Positions 1 through 5,152 of a DNA stretch of 7,146 nt are shown in pieces (the first letter of the stretch is position 1; every line of letters starts with the position of its first letter). The translations under genes were made by a program, and so were the position numbers. The notes under the pieces were generated by a model. It was not told the origin of the DNA, made no database searches, and was given only the letters and a program-made list of their open reading frames with translations. Source of the DNA: JALYJZ01 sp964476895 (GTDB lineage: Bacteria; Patescibacteriota; SICC01); the NCBI GenBank assembly GCA_964476895.1, contig CAYZCS010000037.1:1-7146 (forward strand). Reading direction: 5' to 3'.

Positions 1-1
1 G

Positions 2-178
2 TATCCGCGGATCGTCGGACGGGCGGTCGAGCTGCACCCGCTGATCGTCTTCTTCGGGCTCCTGGTCGGCGTGCAGCTGGCGGGTATCGCCGGGGCACTG
101 CTGGCGACGCCGGCGCTCGGCCTCCTCAAGATAACGTTGATTTCCCTACGGAACTCGACAGGATATACCAAAGCGTAA
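2..178 (+). CDS. AI-2E family transporter, C-terminal end (partial)
   Basis: This is the last 58 codons of a gene that enters from the left edge, read in frame from base 2 and ending in TAA at 176-178. The peptide contains HPLIVFFGLLVGVQLAGI followed by a small-residue stretch ending ATPALGLLK. This is the typical last membrane helices of the AI-2E/PerM permease family (PF01594), where a His-Pro-Leu segment and a Gly/Ala-rich GALLATP-type helix close the domain. Family members are multi-pass inner-membrane proteins linked to autoinducer-2 export, Na+/H+ exchange or unknown export functions, so substrate cannot be inferred. A short polar tail (about 14 residues) follows the last helix. The next gene starts 3 nt after the stop, which suggests co-transcription and translational coupling. 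The family call is fairly secure despite the small fragment. Confidence 0.72.
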   Translation, partial: YPRIVGRAVELHPLIVFFGLLVGVQLAGIAGALLATPALGLLKITLISLRNSTGYTKA

Positions 179-181
179 GAT

Positions 182-841
182 ATGGCAGCCAAGAAACGCG
201 TGGTCGTGTTTGATTTTGACGGAGTAATCGCCGACAGCTTCGACCTGCATCTGGCGTGCTGGCAGGAGATACTGGGTGCGCTCGGCGCTTCCGTCTCCGA
301 CGAAGCGCTCATGAAGACGATGGGATGGAGCTCGCCGGACACGGCACGTTCGCTCCTTAAGAGCACGAGCGTGAAGGCCAAGCCGGATGAGGTCGCCGAG
401 CGGAAGAAGGCATTGTTCCGGAAGCGGGCGGAGAAGGAGCTCGAGCCGATGTCCGGCTCGGTGGACGCGGTCGAGCGGCTCAGCGAGGGATTCCATGTGG
501 CCGTGACCAGCGGGCGGAGCCGGAAGACGACCGAGACGGCGTTGGACCGGTTCGGGGTCCGCGACCAGCTCGACGCCGTCCTCACCAGCGACGACCTGGG
601 GCCGAAGGACGAACTGGACGACTTGCTGAGCATGGTCGTGGACCGGGTGGGATTGAAGCGTGGCAATGGCGTGATGGTGGATGATTCGCGGAACGGCCTG
701 CTGGCCGCCGAGCGGGCGGGGATGAAGTCGGTCGCCTTCGACTCGAACCCGAAGTTCCAAGTTGATTACTCGATGGCGGACGCGGTGATCGGCTCGTTGG
801 ACGAACTGCAGCCGGAACTGCTGCACGCGGTGTTCGGGTAA
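182..841 (+). CDS. HAD-superfamily hydrolase (phosphoglycolate phosphatase / beta-phosphoglucomutase-like)
   Basis: The 219-residue soluble protein carries the HAD motifs in order. Motif I is DFDGVIADS with nucleophile Asp11 and acid/base Asp13. Motif II is VAVTSGRS with Thr109 or Ser110. The motif III lysine is probably Lys142 in LGPKDELDD. Motif IV is MVDDSRNGLLAAERAG with Asp167 and Asp168 for Mg2+. Residues 18-90 form a helical cap of the size and position of a C1 cap, as in phosphoglycolate phosphatase and beta-phosphoglucomutase relatives. The expected reaction is phosphate-monoester hydrolysis or phosphotransfer through an aspartyl-phosphate. The motif III context lacks the usual GKPxPD form, so the physiological substrate is unknown. 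The ATG lies 3 nt after the stop of the upstream transporter gene with only a weak purine-rich stretch before it, so translation is probably coupled. Length is normal for the family. Confidence 0.9.
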   Translation: MAAKKRVVVFDFDGVIADSFDLHLACWQEILGALGASVSDEALMKTMGWSSPDTARSLLKSTSVKAKPDEVAERKKALFRKRAEKELEPMSGSVDAVERLSEGFHVAVTSGRSRKTTETALDRFGVRDQLDAVLTSDDLGPKDELDDLLSMVVDRVGLKRGNGVMVDDSRNGLLAAERAGMKSVAFDSNPKFQVDYSMADAVIGSLDELQPELLHAVFG

Positions 842-850
842 CGTCTCACC

Positions 851-1669
851 ATGAACGGTCCCGAACAGTCACTCCGCATCGGCCTGAGCCGGACCATGGA
901 GACGGAAGGGCGCTATGTCGTAATGTCACCGGACGGCGGGACGTTCCATCCCACGCATGAGGACCCGGATGAAAGGGAGCGCTTCCTGGAATTCTTCGGC
1001 GGACTGGAGCTTTCCGACAAGCTGACCGTGCTTGAGGGCATCAATCGTCCGGAGCTGACCGAACAACTCCGGGGTACCCATCCGTCGAATCTCGAGCGGA
1101 AGTTGGATGATGTCGTCGCGCGTTGGATCGAGGAGAACGAACGGTTCGTGCAGTACCGTGAGGGTTCCCGTGCCCGCATGGCCAGGGATCCCCGGATGCT
1201 CACCGGCGACGAGGACCGTTCCTTCAAGGAAGGCTTCCTGGACCGGCTGGCGAAGGAAGTCCATGATTCCTGGCTATACCCCGACCTCGGTGAAGCCGAA
1301 GCCCGTTTGGCAAACCTATGGAAGTCCCTCAAGAACCCGGAGGCGAGCAGCCTGGAGCGGGCCCGCCGCAGTGGCTGGTCGTACTTCACCGTCGTGGCGA
1401 CTCCGGAGGAAGGCCGCCCGCCCGAGTGGGTCCGGACGGCTTGGGAGGGAGTCAGCATCCCGATGCCGGCGGATCTCGACGGAAACGAGCAGGATTTCCG
1501 GGACGGGTATGCATTGGTATGGGTCGATGATGCCATCCCGTCACTCATGGCGGAAGGTAGGAAGGACGCCGTGTGGTGGTGGATCGATCACTATCCTGAC
1601 TTCCAGGGGCAGATGCTCGCGTTCAAGGTGGAAGACGTGGAGCTGGATCCGGCCTTCGGCCGCAGCTGA
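851..1669 (+). CDS. Hypothetical protein, 272 aa, family not recognised
   Basis: I do not recognise this family. The protein is soluble in appearance, with no signal peptide or membrane helix. It is strongly charged and tryptophan-rich, with a Trp triplet at 242-244 and further Trp residues at about 92, 141, 157, 176, 193, 198 and 224. Residues 39-175 look helical and Glu/Arg-rich. The C-terminal third is more beta-like and includes GYALVWVDDAIPSL (219-232). Codon use and GC match the preceding HAD gene, and it begins 9 nt after that gene's stop, so it is probably the last gene of the same operon. No clear Shine-Dalgarno precedes the ATG at 851. An in-frame ATG at 896 (Met16) is an alternative start. 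The long competing frames on both strands are shadows of this high-GC gene. It is very probably a real gene, with no assignable function. Confidence 0.75.
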   Translation: MNGPEQSLRIGLSRTMETEGRYVVMSPDGGTFHPTHEDPDERERFLEFFGGLELSDKLTVLEGINRPELTEQLRGTHPSNLERKLDDVVARWIEENERFVQYREGSRARMARDPRMLTGDEDRSFKEGFLDRLAKEVHDSWLYPDLGEAEARLANLWKSLKNPEASSLERARRSGWSYFTVVATPEEGRPPEWVRTAWEGVSIPMPADLDGNEQDFRDGYALVWVDDAIPSLMAEGRKDAVWWWIDHYPDFQGQMLAFKVEDVELDPAFGRS

Positions 1670-1694
1670 ATAACCGCCACGGATTCTTTACACT
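1666..1694 (+). promoter_or_regulatory. Weak candidate promoter for tRNA-Gln
   Basis: TACACT at 1689-1694 (4 of 6 to TATAAT) lies 25 nt before the mature tRNA 5' end. A poor -35 match, CTGAAT at 1666-1671, sits at 17 bp spacing and overlaps the stop codon of the preceding gene. The tRNA could equally be transcribed from upstream. Low certainty. Confidence 0.25.
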
Positions 1695-1718
1695 AGGAGG
1701 AGGTCGCATACGGCCCAT

Positions 1719-1789
1719 TCCGGGATCGTCTAATGGTAGGACGCCAGACTCTGAATCTGGTAATCGGGGTTCGAATCCCTGTCCCGGAG
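1719..1789 (+). tRNA. tRNA-Gln (anticodon CUG)
   Basis: A complete cloverleaf can be drawn. The acceptor stem TCCGGGA (1719-1725) pairs perfectly with TCCCGGA (1782-1788), and the discriminator base is G1789. The D stem is GTCT/GGAC (1728-1731 with 1739-1742) around a loop containing GG. The anticodon stem CCAGA/TCTGG (1744-1748 with 1756-1760) encloses the loop CTCTGAA, with anticodon CTG at 1751-1753, which reads CAG. The variable region is TAAT. The T arm CGGGG-TTCGAAT-CCCTG (1765-1781) has the canonical TTCGA core. The anticodon and the T-G pairing in the D stem fit glutamine. CCA is not encoded: the bases after G1789 are C-ATG, so maturation needs 3' trimming or RNase Z plus CCA addition. 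The next gene's ATG starts at 1791, one base after the mature end, and the base composition becomes AT-richer there. Confidence 0.96.
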
Positions 1790-1790
1790 C

Positions 1791-2309
1791 ATGAAAGAAA
1801 AGCTATTGGCGGTATTTGGCTACGCAGTCATTGGCCTGATTGGCCTTGCCGTACTTGCCGGTCTTGGCGTCTATTTGTGGGGCAGTAGTTATACTTATGA
1901 TCCCTCGGCAGAGAGCGAGCAGAAGAAGCTGCAGGCCGACATGCCAAAAGTCAAAGCTCAGGTCGAGGAGTGTATCAGCTTCAAGGAATCTGCTGAACTT
2001 GCGGGGCGCTCCCGGAGCGAGGCTATAAATAACAACGGCGGAACACTACCATCCACCTTTCGTGCTTCATCTGTAGATCGCACTATCGCTCGATACGAGG
2101 CTTTGAGGGCTACTTGCGACCCGCTTATTACGAAGTATGAGCAGGAATATTCGAGGCTCGTCCACCTCGCCCAGGAAAGCGCTCGGAATAAGAAGAATGC
2201 ATTTGAAAAGTGGCTCTCTCGTAATGAGGAGCCATCCGTAGAAACATTTCAGTTCAAGGCGCAGTACAAGGCATGTTTTCCTGGCTGCCGCTCGCAGATT
2301 ATTCCTTAA
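1791..2309 (+). CDS. Hypothetical single-helix anchored protein, 172 aa
   Basis: I do not recognise this family. The N-terminus is a short basic stretch (MKEK) followed by one strong hydrophobic helix at about residues 8-30, with no obvious signal-peptidase site. The rest is predicted to lie outside the membrane and is mainly helical and charged. Four cysteines (61, 109, 162 and 166, the last two as CFPGC) all lie in the external part and could form two disulfides. The ATG begins one base after the mature end of tRNA-Gln. It is the only plausible start, because the frame upstream runs back to a stop inside the tRNA without another ATG, GTG or TTG. The only Shine-Dalgarno-like bases (GGAG) belong to the tRNA 3' end and are too close to the ATG to work normally. 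Base composition is AT-richer than the upstream genes. The reading frame is convincing; the function is unknown. Confidence 0.72.
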   Translation: MKEKLLAVFGYAVIGLIGLAVLAGLGVYLWGSSYTYDPSAESEQKKLQADMPKVKAQVEECISFKESAELAGRSRSEAINNNGGTLPSTFRASSVDRTIARYEALRATCDPLITKYEQEYSRLVHLAQESARNKKNAFEKWLSRNEEPSVETFQFKAQYKACFPGCRSQIIP

Positions 2310-2349
2310 TTTTCATCACGCAATAGCTGAAAGGTTCCAGACCCGACTG

Positions 2350-2676
2350 GTGAGCAATTACACTTACGATATGAGCGACTCTGCCACGAAAGTATTGGCC
2401 GCGACCATCCTTAAGCGAGCCGCTAGCTACATCCGGACAAACGGTTGGCGGGAAGAAGGCATGAGCATCCACGGCAAGCCCAGATGCTCGATGGGTGCAT
2501 TGGCATCCGCATATCCAAAGCGTACTTGGGATCAAAACCTGGCAGCGGTTATGTACGACGGCCTTTATTCCGAGCTGGCCGGCGAGAGCCTTACCGCGTT
2601 TAATCTCAGAGAGAGGAACGGGGAGGCGGTAGCCCGTCTTTATGAGCGGGTAGCCTCAACTCTCGCGACTAGATAG
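2350..2676 (+). CDS. DUF6197-like small protein
   Basis: The 108-residue soluble protein has a helix ATILKRAASYI, then the pattern NGW (31-33), G37, G42, C46 and GAL (49-51). A C-terminal FN (84-85) with a following helix EAVARLYERVAS completes it. This resembles the DUF6197 family, where GW, then G, then C-x-x-GAL, and a late W/F-N-D segment are conserved. That family is mainly actinobacterial and has no established function. The match is by eye and moderate. The start is uncertain: GTG at 2350 is the start used here, with ATG at 2371 (Met8) as an alternative, and neither has a good Shine-Dalgarno (an AAAGG at 2330-2334 is about 15 nt away). It lies 40 nt after the preceding gene in the same AT-richer block. 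Confidence 0.62.
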   Translation: MSNYTYDMSDSATKVLAATILKRAASYIRTNGWREEGMSIHGKPRCSMGALASAYPKRTWDQNLAAVMYDGLYSELAGESLTAFNLRERNGEAVARLYERVASTLATR

Positions 2677-2730
2677 GCTCTAACTTCGTCCTAGACCCGG
2701 AACAAGCAACAGTAAAACTGATAACAGGTG

Positions 2731-2736
2731 TATAAT
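2731..2736 (+). promoter_or_regulatory. Consensus -10 box placing transcription start at the ATG of the HEAT gene
   Basis: A perfect TATAAT lies at 2731-2736, 8 nt before the ATG at 2745. A start 6-8 nt after the box would fall at 2743-2745, leaving a leader of 0-2 nt, so the mRNA would be leaderless. No good -35 hexamer is found at 16-18 bp spacing. No Shine-Dalgarno precedes the ATG, which fits leaderless translation. Confidence 0.6.
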
Positions 2737-2744
2737 CGGGCGTT

Positions 2745-3224
2745 ATGGCAGGTCTTGAGTACGCTGAAGATTTTAAACGCGCTGAAGCTGTAGGGATGAC
2801 GGCGGAAATCGAGCCTGATTTAGCGGAGGCTGGTATTGCCGAGCTTTTAGAAAGCGAGCATGAGTCTGTTCGGTTGGCGGCTGTATCAAGTTTGGCTCAG
2901 CTACCGGACGGGGAGCGACAGAGAACTGCGCGTTTAACGGAACTGGCGCTCAGTAATGATATGACTTCCGTGCGTAGCCTGGCGGCCTTCCTGCTACCCG
3001 GGATTACCAAAGGTGACCCGGAAATGTTCTGGCCTTTATATGAGATCGCCATGGACAATCCGAAGCGCTCTGTAAGGCGCGACGCTCAGCAGGCTCTGCA
3101 ACATCTTCCCGGAGAGGAGTTGGCCAAAGTCCTGGTCGCAGCAGACCAACATCTTGCCGATGAAGGGCCATCTGTAAGGCGAGCGGCCGCCGACACAATC
3201 ATGGTTGGCCGAGAGATGATGTAG
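2745..3224 (+). CDS. HEAT-repeat protein
   Basis: The 159-residue all-helical protein is made of about four HEAT-like helix pairs at residues 27-52, 62-86, 94-121 and 124-153. Their second helices carry the typical hydrophobic-Arg-Ala pattern: SVRLAAVSSLAQL, SVRSLAAFLLP, SVRRDAQQALQHL and SVRRAAADTI. HEAT arrays are protein-protein interaction scaffolds. Short bacterial ones are sometimes phycobilisome-lyase-like or immunity-like, but nothing here selects a partner. A polar N-terminal part (residues 1-26) precedes the repeats. The gene has its own TATAAT box 8 nt upstream of the ATG and no Shine-Dalgarno, suggesting a leaderless transcript independent of the gene before it. It is AT-richer than the flanking genome. 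The fold call is confident; the role is unknown. Confidence 0.8.
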   Translation: MAGLEYAEDFKRAEAVGMTAEIEPDLAEAGIAELLESEHESVRLAAVSSLAQLPDGERQRTARLTELALSNDMTSVRSLAAFLLPGITKGDPEMFWPLYEIAMDNPKRSVRRDAQQALQHLPGEELAKVLVAADQHLADEGPSVRRAAADTIMVGREMM

Positions 3225-3279
3225 CAACGTCGCGGCAGGTCTATGCTGAACCGGAAATGAAACGCGTTTATCTTTGCGT

Positions 3280-3294
3280 CCCGGAAAGTTCGGG
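3280..3294. repeat. Small hairpin downstream of the HEAT gene
   Basis: CCCGGA (3280-3285) and TTCGGG (3289-3294) pair with one G-T pair around a 3-base loop. There is no following T run on either strand, so it is not a standard intrinsic terminator. Its left arm overlaps the 8-base match to the tRNA 3' end. The rest of the gap between the two genes (3225-3318) shows nothing else recognisable. Confidence 0.3.
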
Positions 3295-3318
3295 TCGAAA
3301 GGGTTGGTTGAATCCGGT

Positions 3319-3471
3319 CTAGTAAAGACCGCCGTCTTGGGCAGGTTGCTGCTCTGTTCCGGTGCCTTCTTCGTCCTGCTGGTCCGCGGGGTCGTGGTAG
3401 CAGCCGGTCAATAGCACCGCGAAAAGCGGGATAAAGGCGCTCAAGAGTATTCGCTGGGGTCGGTTCATCAT
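3319..3471 (-). CDS. Small lipoprotein, 50 aa
   Basis: The minus-strand frame starts with two consecutive ATGs at 3471 and 3468. It encodes MMNRPQRILLSAFIPLFAVL, then the lipobox LLTGC, and a short acidic, Gln-rich tail ending in TAG at 3321-3319. The n-region (Arg4, Arg7), the hydrophobic core and the Cys at position 24 are a textbook type II signal peptide. The mature product would be a lipid-anchored peptide of only about 27 residues, rich in Asp, Glu and Gln. This frame continues open upstream as an antisense shadow, but composition and the signal peptide support a start at the ATG pair. No Shine-Dalgarno is evident. A weak hairpin (3315-3320 with 3326-3331) spans the stop codon. It is divergent from the DUF5667 gene, with 114 bp between starts. 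Its function is unknown; it may be an entericidin-like or other small envelope lipoprotein. Confidence 0.66.
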   Translation of the reverse strand: MMNRPQRILLSAFIPLFAVLLTGCYHDPADQQDEEGTGTEQQPAQDGGLY

Positions 3472-3493
3472 GGATATGCGTGCGTTCCATGCC

Positions 3494-3521
3494 ACCGTAT
3501 CAGGCGAGGGGAACGGGTCAT
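3494..3521 (-). promoter_or_regulatory. Weak candidate promoter for the small lipoprotein
   Basis: On the minus strand, an extended -10 TGA-TACGGT occupies 3502-3494, with a partial -35 ATGACC at 3521-3516 (4 of 6, 16 bp spacing). This would start transcription about 16 nt before the lipoprotein ATG, divergently from the DUF5667 promoter. TACGGT itself is a weak match. Confidence 0.28.
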
Positions 3522-3551
3522 TGTGCGATTCACCAAAAGAAGGCCGGGCAG

Positions 3552-3579
3552 TTGTGCCATCCTCTTTCTGTGAAATAAT
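3552..3579 (+). promoter_or_regulatory. Extended -10 promoter giving a leaderless DUF5667 mRNA
   Basis: AATAAT at 3574-3579 (5 of 6 to TATAAT) is preceded by TGA at 3571-3573, making an extended -10 element. A partial -35, TTGTGC (3552-3557), lies 16 bp upstream. The six bases after the box end exactly at the ATG at 3586, so the predicted start site is the A of the start codon. There is no Shine-Dalgarno. Confidence 0.6.
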
Positions 3580-3585
3580 GCCCGC

Positions 3586-4239
3586 ATGGAAACGAAACAG
3601 ACTCCAAACCAGCACGGATTCGTGCCACTCGTCGCACTGGTGATCGCCGGCGGCGTGGTACTGGCCGGCGGCGGCGCGGTCGCCGCGTCTTCCGACGACG
3701 TACCGGGCGACGTGCTCTACCCGGTCAAGCAGGCCGCGGAATCGGTCAAGGTCGCGGCGGCGTTCGGTGATGAAAGCGAGGCCCGGGTCCACCTGGACAT
3801 CGCCGAGACGAAGCTGGACGAAGTGGAGCAGTTGGTGGCCGACCGGGCTCCGGCGGACAAGATCGATGATGCGCTGAGTCAGATGGAGGAAGCCCGCAGC
3901 AAGGCCGAAGAGAAGACGGAAGGAGCTCGCGCCGATGGCAAGGACGTTGCCGAGCTGCAGGAGCGATTGGAACAGAACCTGGAGCGCCAGCAGGCCGTCC
4001 TGACCGGCGTGCTCGAGCAGGTCCCCGAGCAGGCCCAGCCGGCGATCCAGCGGGCGATTGAGGCTTCCCAACGAGGACTCCGGGAAGCCGGCGGAGCCGT
4101 TGAGAACCGCGGGACCGGAGGTAACATTCCCGACGAAGCCGGTGCTCCGGAGGATGCCGGAACCGGGCGTGGCGAGGCTGGCGCTGCCCGACAGGATAAC
4201 GCTCCTCTTCCAAGCCAATCAGAGCGGCGTGGATACTAG
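3586..4239 (+). CDS. DUF5667 domain-containing secreted or membrane-anchored protein
   Basis: The 217-residue protein begins with a hydrophilic N-terminus and then a Gly/Ala/Val-rich hydrophobic segment at about 11-35. This could be a signal peptide (possible cleavage after AVA near 33) or an uncleaved anchor. It is followed by PGDVLYPVKQAAESVKVA (40-57) and ARVHLDIAETKLDEVEQL (66-83). This is the DUF5667 signature: GD-x-LYP-x-K, then a His-containing long helix with AE-x-x-L-x-E. Residues 66-168 are probably one long helical or coiled-coil hairpin. The tail from about 170 is Gly/Ala/Glu-rich, disordered and low in complexity. The family is extracytoplasmic and of unknown function; in other bacteria it is often found near sigma or anti-sigma genes, none of which is present here. 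It has its own promoter and converges on the minus-strand membrane protein, with 57 nt between stops and no hairpin with a T run in the gap. Confidence 0.82.
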   Translation: METKQTPNQHGFVPLVALVIAGGVVLAGGGAVAASSDDVPGDVLYPVKQAAESVKVAAAFGDESEARVHLDIAETKLDEVEQLVADRAPADKIDDALSQMEEARSKAEEKTEGARADGKDVAELQERLEQNLERQQAVLTGVLEQVPEQAQPAIQRAIEASQRGLREAGGAVENRGTGGNIPDEAGAPEDAGTGRGEAGAARQDNAPLPSQSERRGY

Positions 4240-4296
4240 GATCCGCCCGAGCATTTACATGGCACGGATGCTGCACGGCCGTTTGCGCGCGAGCTG

Positions 4297-5091
4297 CTAA
4301 GCTTCCCGCTTCTTCCGCGTGATGCCGTAGGCGATCCGGCCGACCGCCGCGGTCAGGAGCAGGGCTGTACCAGCTACCGCCGCCGCGGCGTACGGCAACA
4401 GCATGGCTTCGGTTACCCGCGGCGTCACCTCGCCGAGCACCGACCCGACCCGACCCGACGGTTCGCTGTTCATGGCGATACTGCGGATAGTCAGCAAGGG
4501 CAGTGCCCCCACGCCTGCCAACAGGAAGACGATACCCGGCGATACCAGCCGTCCGAAGCGGTGGCTGAAGAAGACTAATCCGATCAGGAGCAGCAGGCTG
4601 AGGCCCCCGGTGACGGCCAGCGTCGTGACCGCGGTCTCATGCGTGTCGCGTGAAAGTACCCCGAACGCGGCGGCGTCCCGGCGGATCTGCTCGCGCTGGG
4701 TAGGGGCTGCTTCCGCGGCCAGTCCTTCGATGCCGTCGTCATACGCCCGTTCGGTCAATGGCCGGAAGACGGCCAGCCGAAGTTCCCGGGGACTGAGCAT
4801 CTCCATCTGTTCCCGGGTGATCTCATGCGAAAACCCGGGAAGCGGCGCGACCCGGCCGTCGGGGTCATGTGCCAGCTGGCGGCGGAAGTCCTCGATGCCG
4901 GACGCGTCATCCAATCCCCGCGGGCTGAACGTGGCGGCCAGCAGGTGGGTGTTGATGTCGATCGCCTGGTCCCGTTCCGTGAGCCTGGTCACTCCGGCGA
5001 GCAGCAGCGTTATGGCGAGGGACACGACCAGGAGCAGGCCACAGATCCATTTCGCGTCGACGTGCCAGTAGGGACGTGGGTTCGAATGCAT
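4297..5091 (-). CDS. Four-helix membrane protein, family not recognised
   Basis: This 264-residue protein has hydrophobic segments at about 16-35, 153-175, 184-203 and 231-251. Between the first and second lies a large polar region (36-152), probably extracytoplasmic given the positive charges at the C-terminal KKREA and the arrangement of helices. That region is acidic and helical and has no recognisable domain. It includes GFSHEITREQMEMLSPRELR, reminiscent only of generic helical packing. The 1+3 helix topology with a big first loop recalls sensor- or chaperone-like envelope proteins, but I cannot name a family. The start ATG at 5091 is supported by a near-consensus promoter 24 nt upstream. 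No Shine-Dalgarno lies in the short leader. GC and codon use match the core genome. The reading frame is convincing; the function is unknown. Confidence 0.8.
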   Translation of the reverse strand: MHSNPRPYWHVDAKWICGLLLVVSLAITLLLAGVTRLTERDQAIDINTHLLAATFSPRGLDDASGIEDFRRQLAHDPDGRVAPLPGFSHEITREQMEMLSPRELRLAVFRPLTERAYDDGIEGLAAEAAPTQREQIRRDAAAFGVLSRDTHETAVTTLAVTGGLSLLLLIGLVFFSHRFGRLVSPGIVFLLAGVGALPLLTIRSIAMNSEPSGRVGSVLGEVTPRVTEAMLLPYAAAAVAGTALLLTAAVGRIAYGITRKKREA

Positions 5092-5114
5092 GGCGGGTTA
5101 CAATAAATTGCCCT

Positions 5115-5143
5115 AGTATAGTGATTTTTTAACCATATGTCAA
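5115..5143 (-). promoter_or_regulatory. Near-consensus sigma70-type promoter for the four-helix membrane protein
   Basis: On the minus strand, TTGACA (5143-5138, perfect) and TATACT (5120-5115, 5 of 6) are separated by exactly 17 bp. Transcription would start near 5108, giving a leader of about 17 nt to the ATG at 5091. The leader has no Shine-Dalgarno. This is the strongest promoter by sequence in the window. Confidence 0.78.
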
Positions 5144-5152
5144 TGCTTGCAC

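Larger units (their letters stand above)
1790..3300. other. AT-richer gene block abutting tRNA-Gln, possible acquired island
   Basis: Composition changes sharply at the 3' end of the tRNA. Hand counts of sample 60-base lines give about 70% GC at 481-540, but 55% at 1801-1860, 50% at 2041-2100, 50% at 2341-2400, 50% at 2761-2820 and 48% at 3241-3300, rising to 57% at 3301-3360. The block holds three small unrelated genes with codon choices richer in A/T third positions than their neighbours. The 3' end of a tRNA gene is a classic integration site. Near the far edge, GTCCCGGA at 3278-3285 repeats the last 8 bases of the tRNA acceptor/T-arm end (1781-1788). No integrase, transposase or long direct repeat is seen, so an island is an inference. 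The right boundary is uncertain by about 100 bases. Confidence 0.42.

Noticed and set aside
146..826. 226-residue minus-strand frame opposite the HAD gene
   Set aside because: The plus strand has complete HAD motifs; the minus translation is His/Arg-rich without any domain.
3315..3331. Hairpin CGGTCT/AGACCG as terminator of the lipoprotein gene
   Set aside because: It is a six-base stem overlapping the stop codon and no T run follows on the minus strand.
3319..4218. 299-residue minus-strand frame running through the DUF5667 gene
   Set aside because: Only its last 50 codons make sense, as the small lipoprotein with its own ATG pair and signal peptide. The rest is antisense to a convincing DUF5667 gene.
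4240..4296. Bidirectional terminator between the convergent DUF5667 and membrane-protein genes
   Set aside because: A short palindrome ACGGCCGT is present, but there is no stable stem followed by a T run on either strand.
4403..5071. 222-residue plus-strand frame opposite the four-helix membrane protein
   Set aside because: The translation is Ser/Arg-rich and featureless, whereas the minus strand gives four clean membrane helices and a strong promoter.
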